Assembly: GCA_014905825.1 (NCBI GenBank)
Contig: JACGCN010000010.1
Coordinates: 682,001 to 746,000, forward strand
DNA length: 64,000 nt
Direction: 5' to 3'
Source: Lyophyllum atratum
Taxonomy: Eukaryota > Basidiomycota > Agaricomycetes > Agaricales > Lyophyllaceae
Numbering within the stretch: position 1 is the first letter of the stretch; every line of letters starts with the position of its first letter. Position numbers and translations under genes: made by a program. Positions 24,120 to 35,793 of the stretch are shown in pieces. Below the pieces are notes generated by a model. The model saw only the letters and a program-made list of their open reading frames with translations. It was not told where the DNA came from and made no database searches.

Positions 24120-26160
24120 TTACGTTCCAAGCACCACTTCCTCTTTGACCCTGTTGAGCTTCGAGATCATCTCATTCGAAAACCCAAGATGCGCCTTGAC
24201 CAATGCCGGGGGTGTGAGTGCCAGCCACTGTGTCAGCGAAATATCTTGGAATATCCCTAAGACATGATGCGCCCCGAGTAAGTGATGAGCGCTGAGCCAG
24301 TGTAGTGATGCGATGAGAACAACTTGCCTGATCGGAATACCTCGAGGAACTTGAGAGTCGTGTTACCAGTGTTCTCGACGTAGTGTCCTATTTATAGACA
24401 TTGGCTCTGAGTAATGATATTTCAGACTTCCACACAAATGTTCTTACCGAAAGATGGCGGAATGTAACCGACATCGCCCGCCTGAAGTATATAGCGTTCA
24501 ACCAAGGAAATGGAACAGGGTAAAGGAGCCGTACCTCAAAGTTGTACGTGTGTGCGTTGGTCGATGAACCAAAGACGGTCACACGCGCTTCCCCAGAACT
24601 GTTATAAGAAATAAGGAATCAGACGGTCGTAATAACAATCGGTAAAGGCGGCCGACATGTAGAACGTCCACTCGGGTTGCGTCGGATGCCACTATAGGTT
24701 TACCACGTTAGTTACAAGGTACGATAACTTGAATTTGACTTTTACGTGAAGTTCTCTACATCAAATATGTTCAGTGGCAGTCGCAAGGCTGTGCAAATTG
24801 TGGATTTACCTCATCCCTCCAGCCTCGACGGTCACTTCTACGGCGCTGATCTTCTCCGCAGCCTTGAAGGTTCTTGAATCAACGACTTTGACGCTCCCTC
24901 CTGGCTTTTTGGTGGCCTTGACCTTAGAGAGAGGAAAAGTGTAAGGGTGCGGCGTGTTGTTGGGGACCACCATATCTAGTTTAGGATCATCGGGCGGAGG
25001 GGAAGCTGTCCGGGTGAATTTATTTAATCATCTGGACAGGAATAAGGTGCGGTCGGGCTCACACGGGAAGATGTAAAGCTCTTTTTCCGGAATATGATCG
25101 AAAGTAGTCAAGTCCTTCACTCCAAAATTCTTAGCGAGAACACTCTTGGGAACATGAGCCAGCCAGTCCGTGAGAAGGAATGTCGCATCCTCTGAGAATG
25201 TCCCAGAGTCGAAGATAAGAAGGAATTCGGCCCCGTCTGCTGTGGTATTTTTGGCCTGCAGGGAATGCGGGCTTCCGGCAGGGAAATACCACAAATCTCC
25301 TTCGGACTTGGGAGAATAGTAAGTGTGATGTTTAAGTCGTAGGGATAAACGAGAGTCTCACAACATCCCCGACAAATACGTGCCCTTCAGGCGTCACGGT
25401 GCTGATCCTCACATCGCCCTAAGACACATTAGCCTAAGTCCTCGGATAATGATATCAGACGTTACCTTCAACATGTATGCCCACTGTCAATGGGAGGGGT
25501 CAGGGGTCCAATGAGGACTTAAAATAGAAATAAAAAAAGCTTTGCATACCTCTGCAGTACTATGCCAATGTAACTCACTGACGAGCCAAAGGCAAAGGTT
25601 AGATCCCAAAGATTGGACAGATCACATTAATGTGTTCACGCACCGGATGGCGCCAACCTTGAGGCGCATGTTCACCGCTAAATGGAGTCTGTTTATGGGA
25701 TGGTTACAGAGTATGAGATTGCATTCTTACCTGCAAGCGCAGTGGCAGCGGGGAGGACGTCCACTATGGAGGTTCAGCAACAACAAAAAGATAGTACACA
25801 CTCGACAGACGTACCATTTTGCTCACGGGCCCAACCGCCGTCCGAAAGACGAGTGTGGCTAAGAGAGAATGGCCACTTGAGATTCGGGAGTTGCCCGTGG
25901 TCCGTAGTCGGCGGGGCGAGCAAGTCTGCATTTTGTAGTTCCAGCTCTATATTTTGAGGACCAAGTATATCTGCTCCTAATTTCCCCCGAATGGGCTCAG
26001 GGATTACATGCGACTCTGGATGCCACAGCTGATCGTTTGAGTCACCACTAACATCGCTGTGGATGGAGGTGCCATGAAGGGGCTGAGGGGCTGAAGCAGG
26101 CGCAGCTGACGTCGTTCGAATAAGAAGGCTGGCAATCATTGCAGCCAGTGGTAACAACAT
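24120..26160 (-). CDS. Oxalate decarboxylase, secreted bicupin
   Basis: Manganese enzyme converting oxalate to formate and carbon dioxide, used by wood- and litter-decay fungi to control oxalate outside the cell. ATG at 26160-26158, stop at 24122-24120. The N-terminus MLLPLAAMIASLLIRTTSAA is a typical signal peptide followed by a propeptide-like stretch. Cupin 1 carries ELHWHSTAEWAY (near 25460-25580), formed across an intron, and GDLWYFPAGSPHSLQ (near 25260-25310). Cupin 2 carries HPTQPEWTFY (near 24660-24690) and GDVGYIPPSFGHYVENTGN (near 24370-24480). The C-terminus ends VKEEVVLGT. The first exon is 25815..26160, and about ten short introns interrupt the rest. Length after splicing is about 450 aa, normal for the family. 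Confidence 0.93.
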
Positions 26161-26891
26161 GGCAGAGAGGCGTTACAAAGTCTACGTCTTTCAAGAGCGT
26201 ATTTAACTTCATCTCAGCCTAGCTTGAGGTGATTCCCTCCTATGCCATCTGCGTTTGGGGCCTGCCGAGGCTCCATCGGAAGACCAGAAAGGGCAACTGA
26301 ACTGCCTGGCTGATAGTATGCTCGAATAGAAGGGAATGGAAGTCCAAGAAGCAGCAAAGGGGGCTCCATGTGCTGCTTATTCACAGGGGATGAAGTGACT
26401 CCGATACCATATCCAGCTTGCGAGCGAGAGCAGAAGACGTGAGATCACTCTCGAGATCAGGCATGCGAATGTGGCGAGGAAAAATATTTTTGAAGCAAGT
26501 CATCAACAACGCGTGAAAGTGGAGAACTGCTATAAGAGAAGCAAGGGTACCTTTCGGTGATATGATTGCGATAATTGAGGAGCGTTGGAAGCTGGAGACT
26601 TAGGATAAGGCTCTCCTTGATGGGTTTGCCTATAGACCACGCGAGACATTCTAACAAAAAATACAGGGGCGTGTCTCCTCGAATTATTGTTTCTGCGAGG
26701 TTGTCAGGAAGTGGTGGTGATCGTGCAGTCGGAGGGGAAGTTTAGGCAGTTAGTTCAGGGCCGGCTGAATTGTTCTCAAATCGCGGTCACATGGAAGGCC
26801 ACTTTATTCTGAACATCCATTCATCAGAATCATCAAGTTCAAACCACGTATCTTAGCGCCCTCTGACCTTGTTCTCAACGCAAAGCTTACC
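26161..26891. other. Divergent promoter region, oxalate decarboxylase / MAD3
   Basis: These 731 bp separate two head-to-head genes. The region should hold both promoters. A 66-codon open frame on the minus strand at 26457-26657 has no supporting feature. No repeat is seen. Confidence 0.45.
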
Positions 26892-28354
26892 ATGATATCA
26901 GAAGACGATGTTTTCAGTGACAACACACCTACCATCGTTGACTGCGATCTGCTGGAAGCAGCCAAGGAGAACGTCCAGCCTCTAGGAACTGGCCGCCGAG
27001 TTACCGCGCTTTCAGCCATCCTCGCCACTCCACACGCGCAAAGAGAGTCGAAACTCTCCGCTACCCGTAACAGGCTTCGTATAAACGTTGAGTTGGCGTT
27101 GGACGACGAGGACGACGACCCCCTGGAGGCATACTGTCGTTTAGTATACTGGACACTCGAGAACTATCCTCAAGGCCCCAGTGTAGAGTCTGGGCTTTTA
27201 GAACTACTAGAGGAGGCTACAAGAGTCCTTAAGGACGACCGACAAGGGAAATGGAGGGGAGATTTGAAGTATCTCAAATTGTGGCTTCTATATGCCAGCT
27301 TTGTAGAGCGGCCCACTCTCATATACCGCTTTTTGATTGCCAACGAGATAGGCGCGAACTTTGCCTTGCTCTATGAGGAGTATGCTGCAGTGTTAGAACG
27401 GGATGGGCGGTGAGTGCTCCTGAGGACCTCTGACGCGTGCATGCCCAATTGATGATTTCCAGGCGGAAGGACGCAGATGAAGCTTATACTCTTGGGATTG
27501 CGAGACGGGCGTCACCCCTTGACCACCTGAAGAGCAGGCACGATGATTTTCAAAAGCGCATGATGAGCAATACGCTTCGTCCTGCCCCTGCTGCGCCCTC
27601 TGCCCCTGCTCGCCCCGTTCTAGCGTCAAGTTCACGGTCTACCACCACATCAACTGGTCTAGCCCCCTCACGCAGCGGCTCATCAGCTGCCCCATCAACC
27701 TCCCGTCCTACCTCCAACGCCCCTATGCAGATCTTCATGGACCCCACGGGCTCCGAGTCCCAAGCCGCTGAATTCTCAGCAAACGCGTGGACAGACCTCG
27801 GGACACGTAAAACAAGGATCAAAGAGAACGTGCCCGAGACAAAGAAGCTCGCAGGTACGACTCTCAAACAAGCTGGGCGATCGAAAAGGGTCGCGTCCGG
27901 TTCTGGGTCTGGGGCTGCTGCTGCCTCGGGGTCCAAGATAGCTATCTTTAGAGACCCAGTCCAGGAAGAGATGCCCCCTCCGCCTGTCCCTGAGGCGAAT
28001 GCCAGGGCAAAGGTCAAGGCAGGGCGAGATGTGGTTCCAAAGACGCCTTCAAGGAGCGCGATAACGCCATTTGTTGATGGACAGGACGGGGCGGGGCTTG
28101 CTGTGCCGTCTACGCCCAGCTTCAAGCCGTTCCGGGATGACGTGAGTTCTCCTCCACGTTACCGCTGTACGATGTTCACCGGCGCCTTATAGACGACTGA
28201 GGAGTCACCGGCGACGACACTTCCAGTTCCGGAATCAGTGATGAAGGTCAAGAAAGCTGCGGGCAAGGCGCCGGGACTGGCGTCGGAGATGGAGGCGCTC
28301 CGGAAAGATCCTCTGAAGAACTATCCTGATCTCCATATCGAAGGAGACGGTTGA
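26892..28354 (+). CDS. MAD3: Spindle assembly checkpoint protein Mad3 (BubR1-like, no kinase domain)
   Basis: Part of the mitotic checkpoint complex that inhibits APC/C-Cdc20. The model is join(26892..27409,27463..28141,28193..28354), 452 aa. A first KEN box lies in AAKENVQP (residues 25-27), followed by the Mad3/Bub1 homology region (about 60-190; LEAYCRLVYWTLENYPQG, then YLKLWLLYASF and YRFLIANEIG). A second KEN box lies in IKENVPETKK (293-295). The middle is a Ser/Ala/Pro-rich linker. The protein ends soon after the third exon (DPLKNYPDLHIEGDG) with no kinase domain, as in yeast Mad3 rather than Bub1 or animal BubR1. Two KEN boxes and the TPR-like region make the identification strong. Confidence 0.93.
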
Positions 28355-29182
28355 CAAATTGGAGTGTGTGCTAGGGTATCTAATGACTGTCATGATAACA
28401 ACGCTTTTCCATGGATGTGAGCTGTTGAGTAAGCGCAAGGGCGTATTTGTGCGTGCGTTCTTCTGCTATACATAGTGACTTTCCTTTTGACCAGGCCATG
28501 GACACCGGCAAGCTGGAGAAGTTCAGAAGCATGATGGTGGTCGATTTGATGAGGATGTAAAAATCAAGGAGGCGCAAAACTCCGTGGATCGGTGGTCTCG
28601 ACGTTGCGCAAGCAACCTCGGGGCGTAGCGTTCATTCTTGGCCACATGGCAAGGGTGGAGGTTCCCATTTCAATGCCCATGCGCGGGTCGCGATATTCCG
28701 ACTCGCAGTGGATCAATCCTGTTCAAAGCCAAGGCATGGTTTTCGGGACATCGATGACTAAATCCGACGAGCGCAAATTCAGCCACCGTCCACTATCGTT
28801 GGCATCCCCGAGTATCTCAACCTGACGCTGACATGCACGCTAGCGTTATTTTGTCTTTGCTTTAGTTCCTTCTCTACAGGCCGTTATCAGCCCCGCGGAC
28901 GACTGAAATGACTACTACTACGCAAGTGCAGGATGATCCACATGCACTCACTTTGTCATAGTCCTTCCGGCGAAGAAGCCAAAGCTTTTCCACCCTCCTC
29001 TCTTCACGACAAACCCGCGGCCTAGGAAGACAGGAGCATTCGGCCTTAGTTTCTCGAACATGGCGAGCCTAAGGAACAATCCTTCCAGAAGTTCCACGCA
29101 AAAGACCTTATATCCACACGAGTGGGCTCTAATCGACTTCACTCAAACTTTTCTCATCCTACCCATCGCCATCATCACCGCG
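28355..29182. other. Intergenic stretch without a supported gene
   Basis: About 830 bp follow MAD3. Short frames occur but none shows a motif or can be spliced sensibly. It should contain the MAD3 terminator and the promoter of the small secreted-protein gene. Confidence 0.45.
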
Positions 29183-29703
29183 ATGTATCATGCCCGGGTT
29201 GTCGTTCTGGCTCTCATCATGCTCTTGACGTCGCTCCATCTCGTCGCGGGGGCTCCGCTGTTTCATTCGTCCGGCGCGCAGAGGTTGGGCTCGGGCAGCG
29301 CAGAGTTCACTTCCGCGCCCGCCAGGGACATGCTTTCGGGCGTACAAGCTTCGAGTACAGTGGCGGTTGATGAGCGGTATGTTGTATTCCCCAAGGTCGC
29401 ATAACTACGGGAACTGATGTGTCCTTTAGGCGCATAGGGACCGACCTCGCTGCTGCGCTGAACGATTTCATCCCTGAGTGGGTGAGCAATCTGACGAAAC
29501 GGTGAGGATGCCCGTTCGCCCTAGTTTGAATGTGACTGACTTGGCTTTGTTGAATGCTCAGAACTTTGACAAAACGCGCTCGGTCTATTCGGCGGTGAGT
29601 TTTCTCATTGCGTAGTCTTTGTCCTGCAGCTAATTTTTTCATGTAGGCGTCATCACAGCAGTCGCCACCCATGATTTCTACGATGCACTTTGGATTAACT
29701 TAA
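29183..29703 (+). CDS. Small secreted protein, function unknown
   Basis: The model is join(29183..29376,29430..29481,29562..29594,29647..29703), 111 aa. The N-terminus MYHARVVVLALIMLLTSLH followed by LVAGAPL is a clear signal peptide with a likely cut near Ala-Pro. The mature part contains RRIGTDLAAALNDFIPEWNF formed across two introns in correct phase. An in-frame open region extends upstream to 29060 but would bury the signal peptide, so the internal ATG is preferred. The last exon is the least certain: a different acceptor near 29647 would give another short tail. No cysteine pattern or known domain was seen. Small size and secretion could fit an effector-like or cell-surface role, but that is only a guess. 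Confidence 0.5.
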
Positions 29704-30087
29704 TGTTTACATGATGGTAAGAGATTTCGTTTGTTTCGCGAACTGTCTTTCTGATATTTTGTTCAGATGTCTTCGTATACCCATTAGAAATTCCTGGAAT
29801 TCTTCATTACGGTTATGGGCTTTATTTTATCTTTATTTGACACGAGCCCTATACGATTGCTATACGATGTAGTTTCTACCATAACATGACATGACCACAA
29901 AAGGACTAGCCACATCAGTTACATAAGCTCATAGGCCAACTTTTTTGTTCGGCCTCCTCGTCGACCAGGCAGTCATCAACTGGCCAGGCTGCGATAATAG
30001 AGGTCTCCCTGCGACCTGGATCCTCCCGTTTCCCCTCTTACTTCTCCCTTACAGCTCGATTAGTTCTACCATTTCCCGATAATCACG
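29704..30087. other. Intergenic, Rrm4-like promoter
   Basis: These 384 bp lie between two plus-strand genes. A pyrimidine-rich tract just before 30087 fits a fungal core promoter or 5' UTR. Nothing else is seen. Confidence 0.45.
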
Positions 30088-32986
30088 ATGGATTCCGAGT
30101 ACGATCACGCACCGCAAGACCACGAATCGCATGGGCCACACCCGCACCCATACCTTCACGAACCCCTCCTATACATCTCCAACATCCCACCATTTGTTAC
30201 TGACGAAAATCTCGCTCTGGCCTTTGTTTCCTGTGGCCCCTTCAGACCTAAGATACCACGCGACGGCACCAACAACGCACTCTCTGGCACCATTGAGTTC
30301 AAGTTCATTGAGAAGGGTAAGTAGCCGTGAACCACTCTAAATCGTGTAACGCAGTTGTAACAAGAACGTGTGCAGCGGAGAAAGCCCTCGCCACGCTCCA
30401 ATCACGACCCCTTCCCAGCATCCAGCCCCCCGTCCCATTGGTGCTCTCGCCGTATCCGCCCACCAACCCACCCACGCCCCTCCCGCCCCCATCTGCTCTC
30501 CCGCGCCTCGTGAAGCACCTGCCACCAGGCTACACCGACGCCCAACTCTACGACCTCTTCCGACCCTTTGGCGCCCTCGCCTCTGCACGGACCCAGACTC
30601 ATTTCGGAGCTGATACGGGCACGATCGAGTTCTGGAACGAAGATGATGCACGTGCTGCGGAGGAAGCCATGCACTGCGCCGACGTCGAGGGACAGAACAT
30701 CGCCGTCCAGGTGTATCAGGTCCGACGCACCAGCGGAACCGTAAATGAATTCAGCGCCAATGCTCCGACCTTTGTTCCCTCAGGATCGATGTTCCCTGCG
30801 TATCCCGCTCAGGTTGGTCAAGGGGCATTTTTAGAATTTGGAAGTTCTCGGTGCTAATGGCGTCATCAGTATTCTCCTTCTCCCCCTCGCGGTAGTCCGT
30901 ACTCTGTACGGCAAGCTCGGCAACCAGCGGTTGCGCCATTTGCGCATGGTCCCGGTCAACAGGTTCAGCTTGCCCCAATGTCGGGCCCCGGATCAACTAG
31001 TCACAGCGGCCTCATTGATCCATGCAATTTGTTCTGCAAAGTAAGCCTTATCCTTACCCCTGGCGTTACGTGGCTGACTTTCCCCGAAGAATCTCGACCC
31101 TGATATTGACTCTAATGGCCTTTTCAGTCATTTCCGACAGGTGAGGCCTTCCCTCGACTTTTTGTTTCTAAATATATTGACGCGTTTATCGATTCCAGTT
31201 TGGCCAGATCGTGAGGTACGACTCATTTACTGTAGAATCTAATGGCATTTGTTGAACTTCAGGCAGCGCACGCGTCATGCGCAACGAAGGTGGGGAGAGT
31301 CGTGGGTTTGGTTTTGTGTCCTACCAGACACCCAGCCAAGGTGAGTAGATGACGTAGTCTTTCATGATCATATTTCATTGACGATCCACAGCCAATGCCG
31401 CAATGCACGCGATGAACGGTGTACAGTTGGGATCTAAGCAAGTGGTCGTCCGCCTGCATGAGCCCAAACAACTTCGCCAAGAAAAACTCGCGCAACGATT
31501 CGGACATAATGGCCACCCTAGGAGCGCTAGTGGCGCTACTAGCCCCACTGCAAGCGAAGCTGGTGACAGTTACGGAGGATGGTCCAGTCCTCGTCGAGTT
31601 TCTGCACAGCTTTCCCCTGTTTCCGCCAGTCACTTTGACAGACCTGAAAAGTCGAGGAGAGGGTCTGGCAGCTACTTCAATGTAAGGAGCTGGTTCCCCA
31701 AGTAAGAGCAGTGTACTAACGAACCCTGCAGGCCGCACTTTCGGGGACCCTTAGCCTTCCCATGCGCTATGACGACTTGGCAACTTTGTCGCCTGTGGTT
31801 AGAAAAGAGGTCCTGACTGGCGAATTAAGTCGCCGAGTCAAATCGCTGCGGATCATCGCTGATCGGGATATCGACACCATCGTGGAGTCTCTTGTGGGGT
31901 TATCACTTAGCGAAGTTGTCCAGTGCATCGAAGACTCAACGAAACTTGAGCATCAAGTTCATGGGTTCAAAGCCACGCTCAAGGCCTCCGTCCCTTCGAA
32001 GTCGCCCTCTCCAGCTGCATCGCAGGATTCGCGCCTTCTCGATCCCAACTCCCTCAATGCGACTGCCAGCGCTCCCGAACACCCTTCGACCCCGATCTCT
32101 GTCAGCCCAGCATTATCCTCTCCCCCACGCACTTCCTCCCCCTCCGGCTCCGTCCCGCCAACATCGGAGAAAGATCGCATGCTGGCCGCCATCAATAAGC
32201 TCGAAACCTCACGCCAAGCCGAGCTCACTGATCTCCTCATGAGCCTTCCCAAGCGCGAACGCGCTATGTGCCTCTTCAACGCGGAAGTCCTCCGCGCGAA
32301 GCTAGCGGACGCAAAGATGGTGCTCGACAGCGACGATGCAGAGGAGGACCAAAAGCTCTCTGATGCTCAGTCTACCAAGTCTGCGCCGCAGACCGCGACT
32401 GCACCTGTCACGCCTCAGGCGAAGAAGTCTGCGTCACGGGTTGAGGAATCGCCCAAGACGCCGGACTTGTCGTCTAAGGGGCCTTCTGCGGCGTCATCGC
32501 CGCTGCCTGGGACGCCCGGGGGACCGACGACGACACATACGATTGCGTCGTTGGCGAAGTTGCCGGCGTCTGAGATCATCCGCATTGCGACGTCGTCGTC
32601 TGCGACTGGGTTACCGTTGCCGAAAGCTGATGCGCTGGTGGTGCAGGCAACGGATGACTTCATCGATGGCTTGCGTGATAAGCCTTCCCAAGTGCAGAAG
32701 CAGCAGCTTGGTGATAAATTGTAGGCTATTTCGCATCTTGTTAAGTTTTGGCACTGAAACCCACACCCCACGCACAGATTCAAAGTTGTCAAGTCGTTTG
32801 GTGTCAAAAGCGCAGTAAGTGGTGACTAGTCTGGAGGTGTGGGACCTACATCCTGATATTCCGTTCTAGCCAAAGATCACCATCGCCTTGCTGGACCAGG
32901 AGGACCTCCGGTCCCTAGCCCATCTCATGAATAGTTACCCATCCGTACTCAAGGAAAAGGCTCTCTCGATAACGAACAGCAAATAA
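30088..32986 (+). CDS. Rrm4-like RNA-binding protein with three RRMs and MLLE domains
   Basis: Candidate key factor for endosome-coupled, microtubule-based mRNA transport, as established for Rrm4 of Ustilago maydis. The model is join(30088..30316,30376..30812,30870..31040,31090..31140,31199..31215,31267..31340,31392..31681,31732..32720,32778..32814,32870..32986), 803 aa, close to the 792 aa I recall for U. maydis Rrm4. RRM1 is at about 27-95 (LLYISNIPPFVTDENL), RRM2 at about 131-205 (RLVKHLPPGYTDAQLYDLF) and RRM3 at about 275-360 (NLFCKNLDPDIDSNGLF, then RGFGFVSY). MLLE-type helices follow near 434-495, 571-625 and at the C-terminus (ITIALLDQEDLRSLAHLMN). Low-complexity Ser/Pro linkers separate them. 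The domain order differs from Pab1, which has four RRMs and one MLLE. Exon 31199..31215 is only 17 nt. Confidence 0.85.
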
Positions 32987-33670
32987 ACGATTACCCCTTC
33001 CTATACTCTTATATTCCCTCACCCATTTCACTTGATTTTCGACGCCACTCGTCCAATTCACTCCCTCCGGTGATCTTTCATAGTCCCATTCTCTCGGTCT
33101 GCACTCACTCCAGGAGTCCACTTCATACCTCGGAATTGATTTACCCTTCACTATACACCACCCGCGATATCTTGTCTTCAGTTTCTGCCAAGCCCTTCCA
33201 TATGTATAGTCTTGGTGGCTCCTTGCACCTTTCCTGCCTGCTTGCATTTTCCATAACCTGCCGGAACGTCGGCATCTCCCAGCTCTTTTACGACCTTTCA
33301 TGATAGTACCTTCTCCATCATACACCGAATATCGAATTCTCTTTAACTTGTCTCACGTAGCCCTTCTCGCACAAGTTTTCAGCGGGAGTCTTGGTGTGTT
33401 CTTATGAGCTTGGGTATCGAAGTTAAAACCCTTTCATGTACAGTAAGTATGCGCTTTCCGTGGTAGCATTGGAATAAGAATTATAATGTCTTCCGTTGTG
33501 AAGTTATACTTCCTACTTACGCCCATTCGAACTCTTTTGGTATAGACCGAAAGTAATGAGTTCGAGTTCGGACTCCGGGCCGCCCGTCTCTCTGCGCTCG
33601 CTTATTTGGCAGGAGCTTGTGAAATCAGCTCGGAGCTAAATGGATTCCAAATTGATTCCAAAGCACCATT
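32987..33670. other. Intergenic stretch without a supported gene
   Basis: About 680 bp between the Rrm4-like gene and SDHAF2. The first half is C/T-rich, probably 3' UTR, and the end includes the SDHAF2 promoter. No consistent coding signal. Confidence 0.45.
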
Positions 33671-34198
33671 ATGTTGCCAACCATTCAGCGATGCACACTC
33701 TCCCCCAGCCGCCGTCTCCTCGTCCCCAAACGCCTCTTCTCCGTCTCCCTCCACCGCCGCGCGGACCCATGGCTTCTCCCCAACACCCCTGAACATCTCG
33801 CCTCAACAACAACGGAGGACATCCAGCCGACTCCATTGCCCCGACACAACGAGGCCCCCGACACGCTCCGCGCGCGCCTCGTGTACCAGTCGCGCAAGCG
33901 CGGGACCCTGGAAAGCGATCTCCTATTAAGCACTTTTGCACGCGACCACTTGAACACGATGAGTGAGGCGGAGATGCGCGAGTACGACCGGGTAGGTGTG
34001 ATTCCGTTTCATCCTTTGGAGGGGCACTGACTTGAGTCTGAATGGTAGCTGCTGGATGAGGCGGACTGGGATATCTACTACTGGGCAACGGGGAAAAGGA
34101 CGCCGCCAGAGCGCTGGACAGACTCAGAGATACTCAGACGGCTGGCGGTGCATGCGAAGAATGAGGGCAAGGTGGTGCGCAAGATGCCTGCATTGTAG
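33671..34198 (+). CDS. SDH5: Succinate dehydrogenase assembly factor 2, mitochondrial (Sdh5/SDHAF2)
   Basis: Matrix protein that assists covalent flavinylation of the catalytic subunit of succinate dehydrogenase. The model is join(33671..33991,34049..34198), 156 aa. The first 40 residues are rich in Arg, Ser and Leu with no acidic residue ([17 protein letters not shown]), a mitochondrial presequence. The core has the family signatures [21 protein letters not shown] and [19 protein letters not shown], the second made exactly across the intron. Length and motif spacing match the family. Confidence 0.95.
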
Positions 34199-35793
34199 AA
34201 CATCAGGTACGGAATGAAGTATTTAACAACATCAGCACTATGTAGCACAATTCACAACCTCTGCAGTCCATGGTAGCCTGAACACGACGGCGTAAAAATT
34301 ATTTGCATTAAGGCAAGGCCAACCACTACTCAACGAGTAAACGAGATTAAGCGTACCTGCTTCTGGCAATGCCGCCAGCTCTCCATATCTATTCATCAAT
34401 ACGCTTATAGACTCCCAGATTTCGAGTGTGTCCAGAGCTCAGGCAATGGCTTGACCGTATCGTGGCGTTAAATGACTAGTACGATATCAAGCATGTGTGT
34501 CGAGAGAAGCTTGAGAACTGGTCGTTCAAACCCTCGCTGTATCTGTATTAAGCCTTCCTCGACCTAGAGCCTCGGTGGAGTCTCGTACACTGTCATAAGG
34601 GCATCATCTGAGCTTCTGGGTGTTACTATAACAAGAGCCTCATACTTATATACTAAGCCTATAAGCTAAACCACAATATCGACGCGCCTTCCTCGGTGAT
34701 ATTTCCACCCCGAGGAAGCCAGTAAGTAATCTCAAGAGTCTCTGGAATGTGGTTTGCGAGACAGTTACTTAGCTCTACTCGATGTCGCGGCTCGCTGAGT
34801 CGCGTCACGCCAGACACGAAGAACTGAGGGCAACGACGCCGAGATGGGGATTGCGGCACCGCCACACTCAGCGGCCAGCCATCCGTAGGTCACATGACCT
34901 GAGCACGCCATACCACCCATCGAGCACACCATCGGCTGAGTTTGAAGGGAAAGTAGAAATAGCGAGAGATTCGAGCATGTCTCGCCTTCCTTTCGTCCAT
35001 CCTTGAATCTGCAGCCAGCATCGTATCCACGCAAGTCTGACGAGGTTAGGTGCTCCGAACGACACACGCCATGGAATCCGATGATCAGGAAGCTCAAGCT
35101 TGCGCTCAGAAGCCGAGCAAAGTGTAGGACTCGCGTCGTCTCGTTCGTTCGGAGGTTAGGCTCGAGGTTGGGTCCCTCTGCGCCCAGGAAGCCTTCGCTG
35201 TCGATGCCCTTACCACCGCCAGTAGTTGGGAAGCCAATGCACATTCCTATCACGTGGACTCCGCTATAGCCCGAGCTCGCTGCCCGACTCGGATCATCGT
35301 TTCTATTGCTGCCCGCGTGATAGCTTGTGGGGCTTATCGCGCTGCATGGGTCGCCGTCGTTGTTCCGAGCAATCTCTTTAGGGCATTAGGACGTATATTC
35401 AAGAAGGGTCGTTGGCTTTCATGGCACGTTCCCTGAGTCGTGTAGTGGCAAATCTTGGGGGTCTTCAGGTTCAGAAGCTCCGACAACCATGTCCATCACG
35501 GGTCCTTCGCTTCGACTACCAAGAAACGCTGTTACGGCGTGCTTGGCCCTCTGGAATTCCAGATGCGTTATCATTTGACACGTTGATACACTCCGCCAGG
35601 CCGCTCGAATTCCGAATGCAGGACCAGGGTTTTGGGGTGACGGCCAGGATGGATCTTGGTGCTTTGTACGTGTTGTTGATACAATTTTGGTATAAAAATG
35701 TCATCTCCCACTCCGGTTTCACCCCGCAACCGTTCTCATTTGCTTGTCTAAGTGCCTCAGAACGCCTTAGATCCACCATTAAGATCTCTAACC
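34199..35793. other. Intergenic stretch of 1.6 kb without a supported gene
   Basis: A 162-codon open frame on the minus strand (34765-35253) and a 141-codon frame on the plus strand (35412-35837) occur here, but neither has a recognisable motif, and the second runs into the next gene in another frame. The last 100 bp should be the promoter and 5' UTR of the EgtB-like gene. Decayed coding sequence is possible. Confidence 0.4.

Noticed and set aside
34765..35253. 162-codon minus-strand open frame
   Set aside because: No motif, no start-context or splice support and no family resemblance; kept only as a note on the intergenic stretch.
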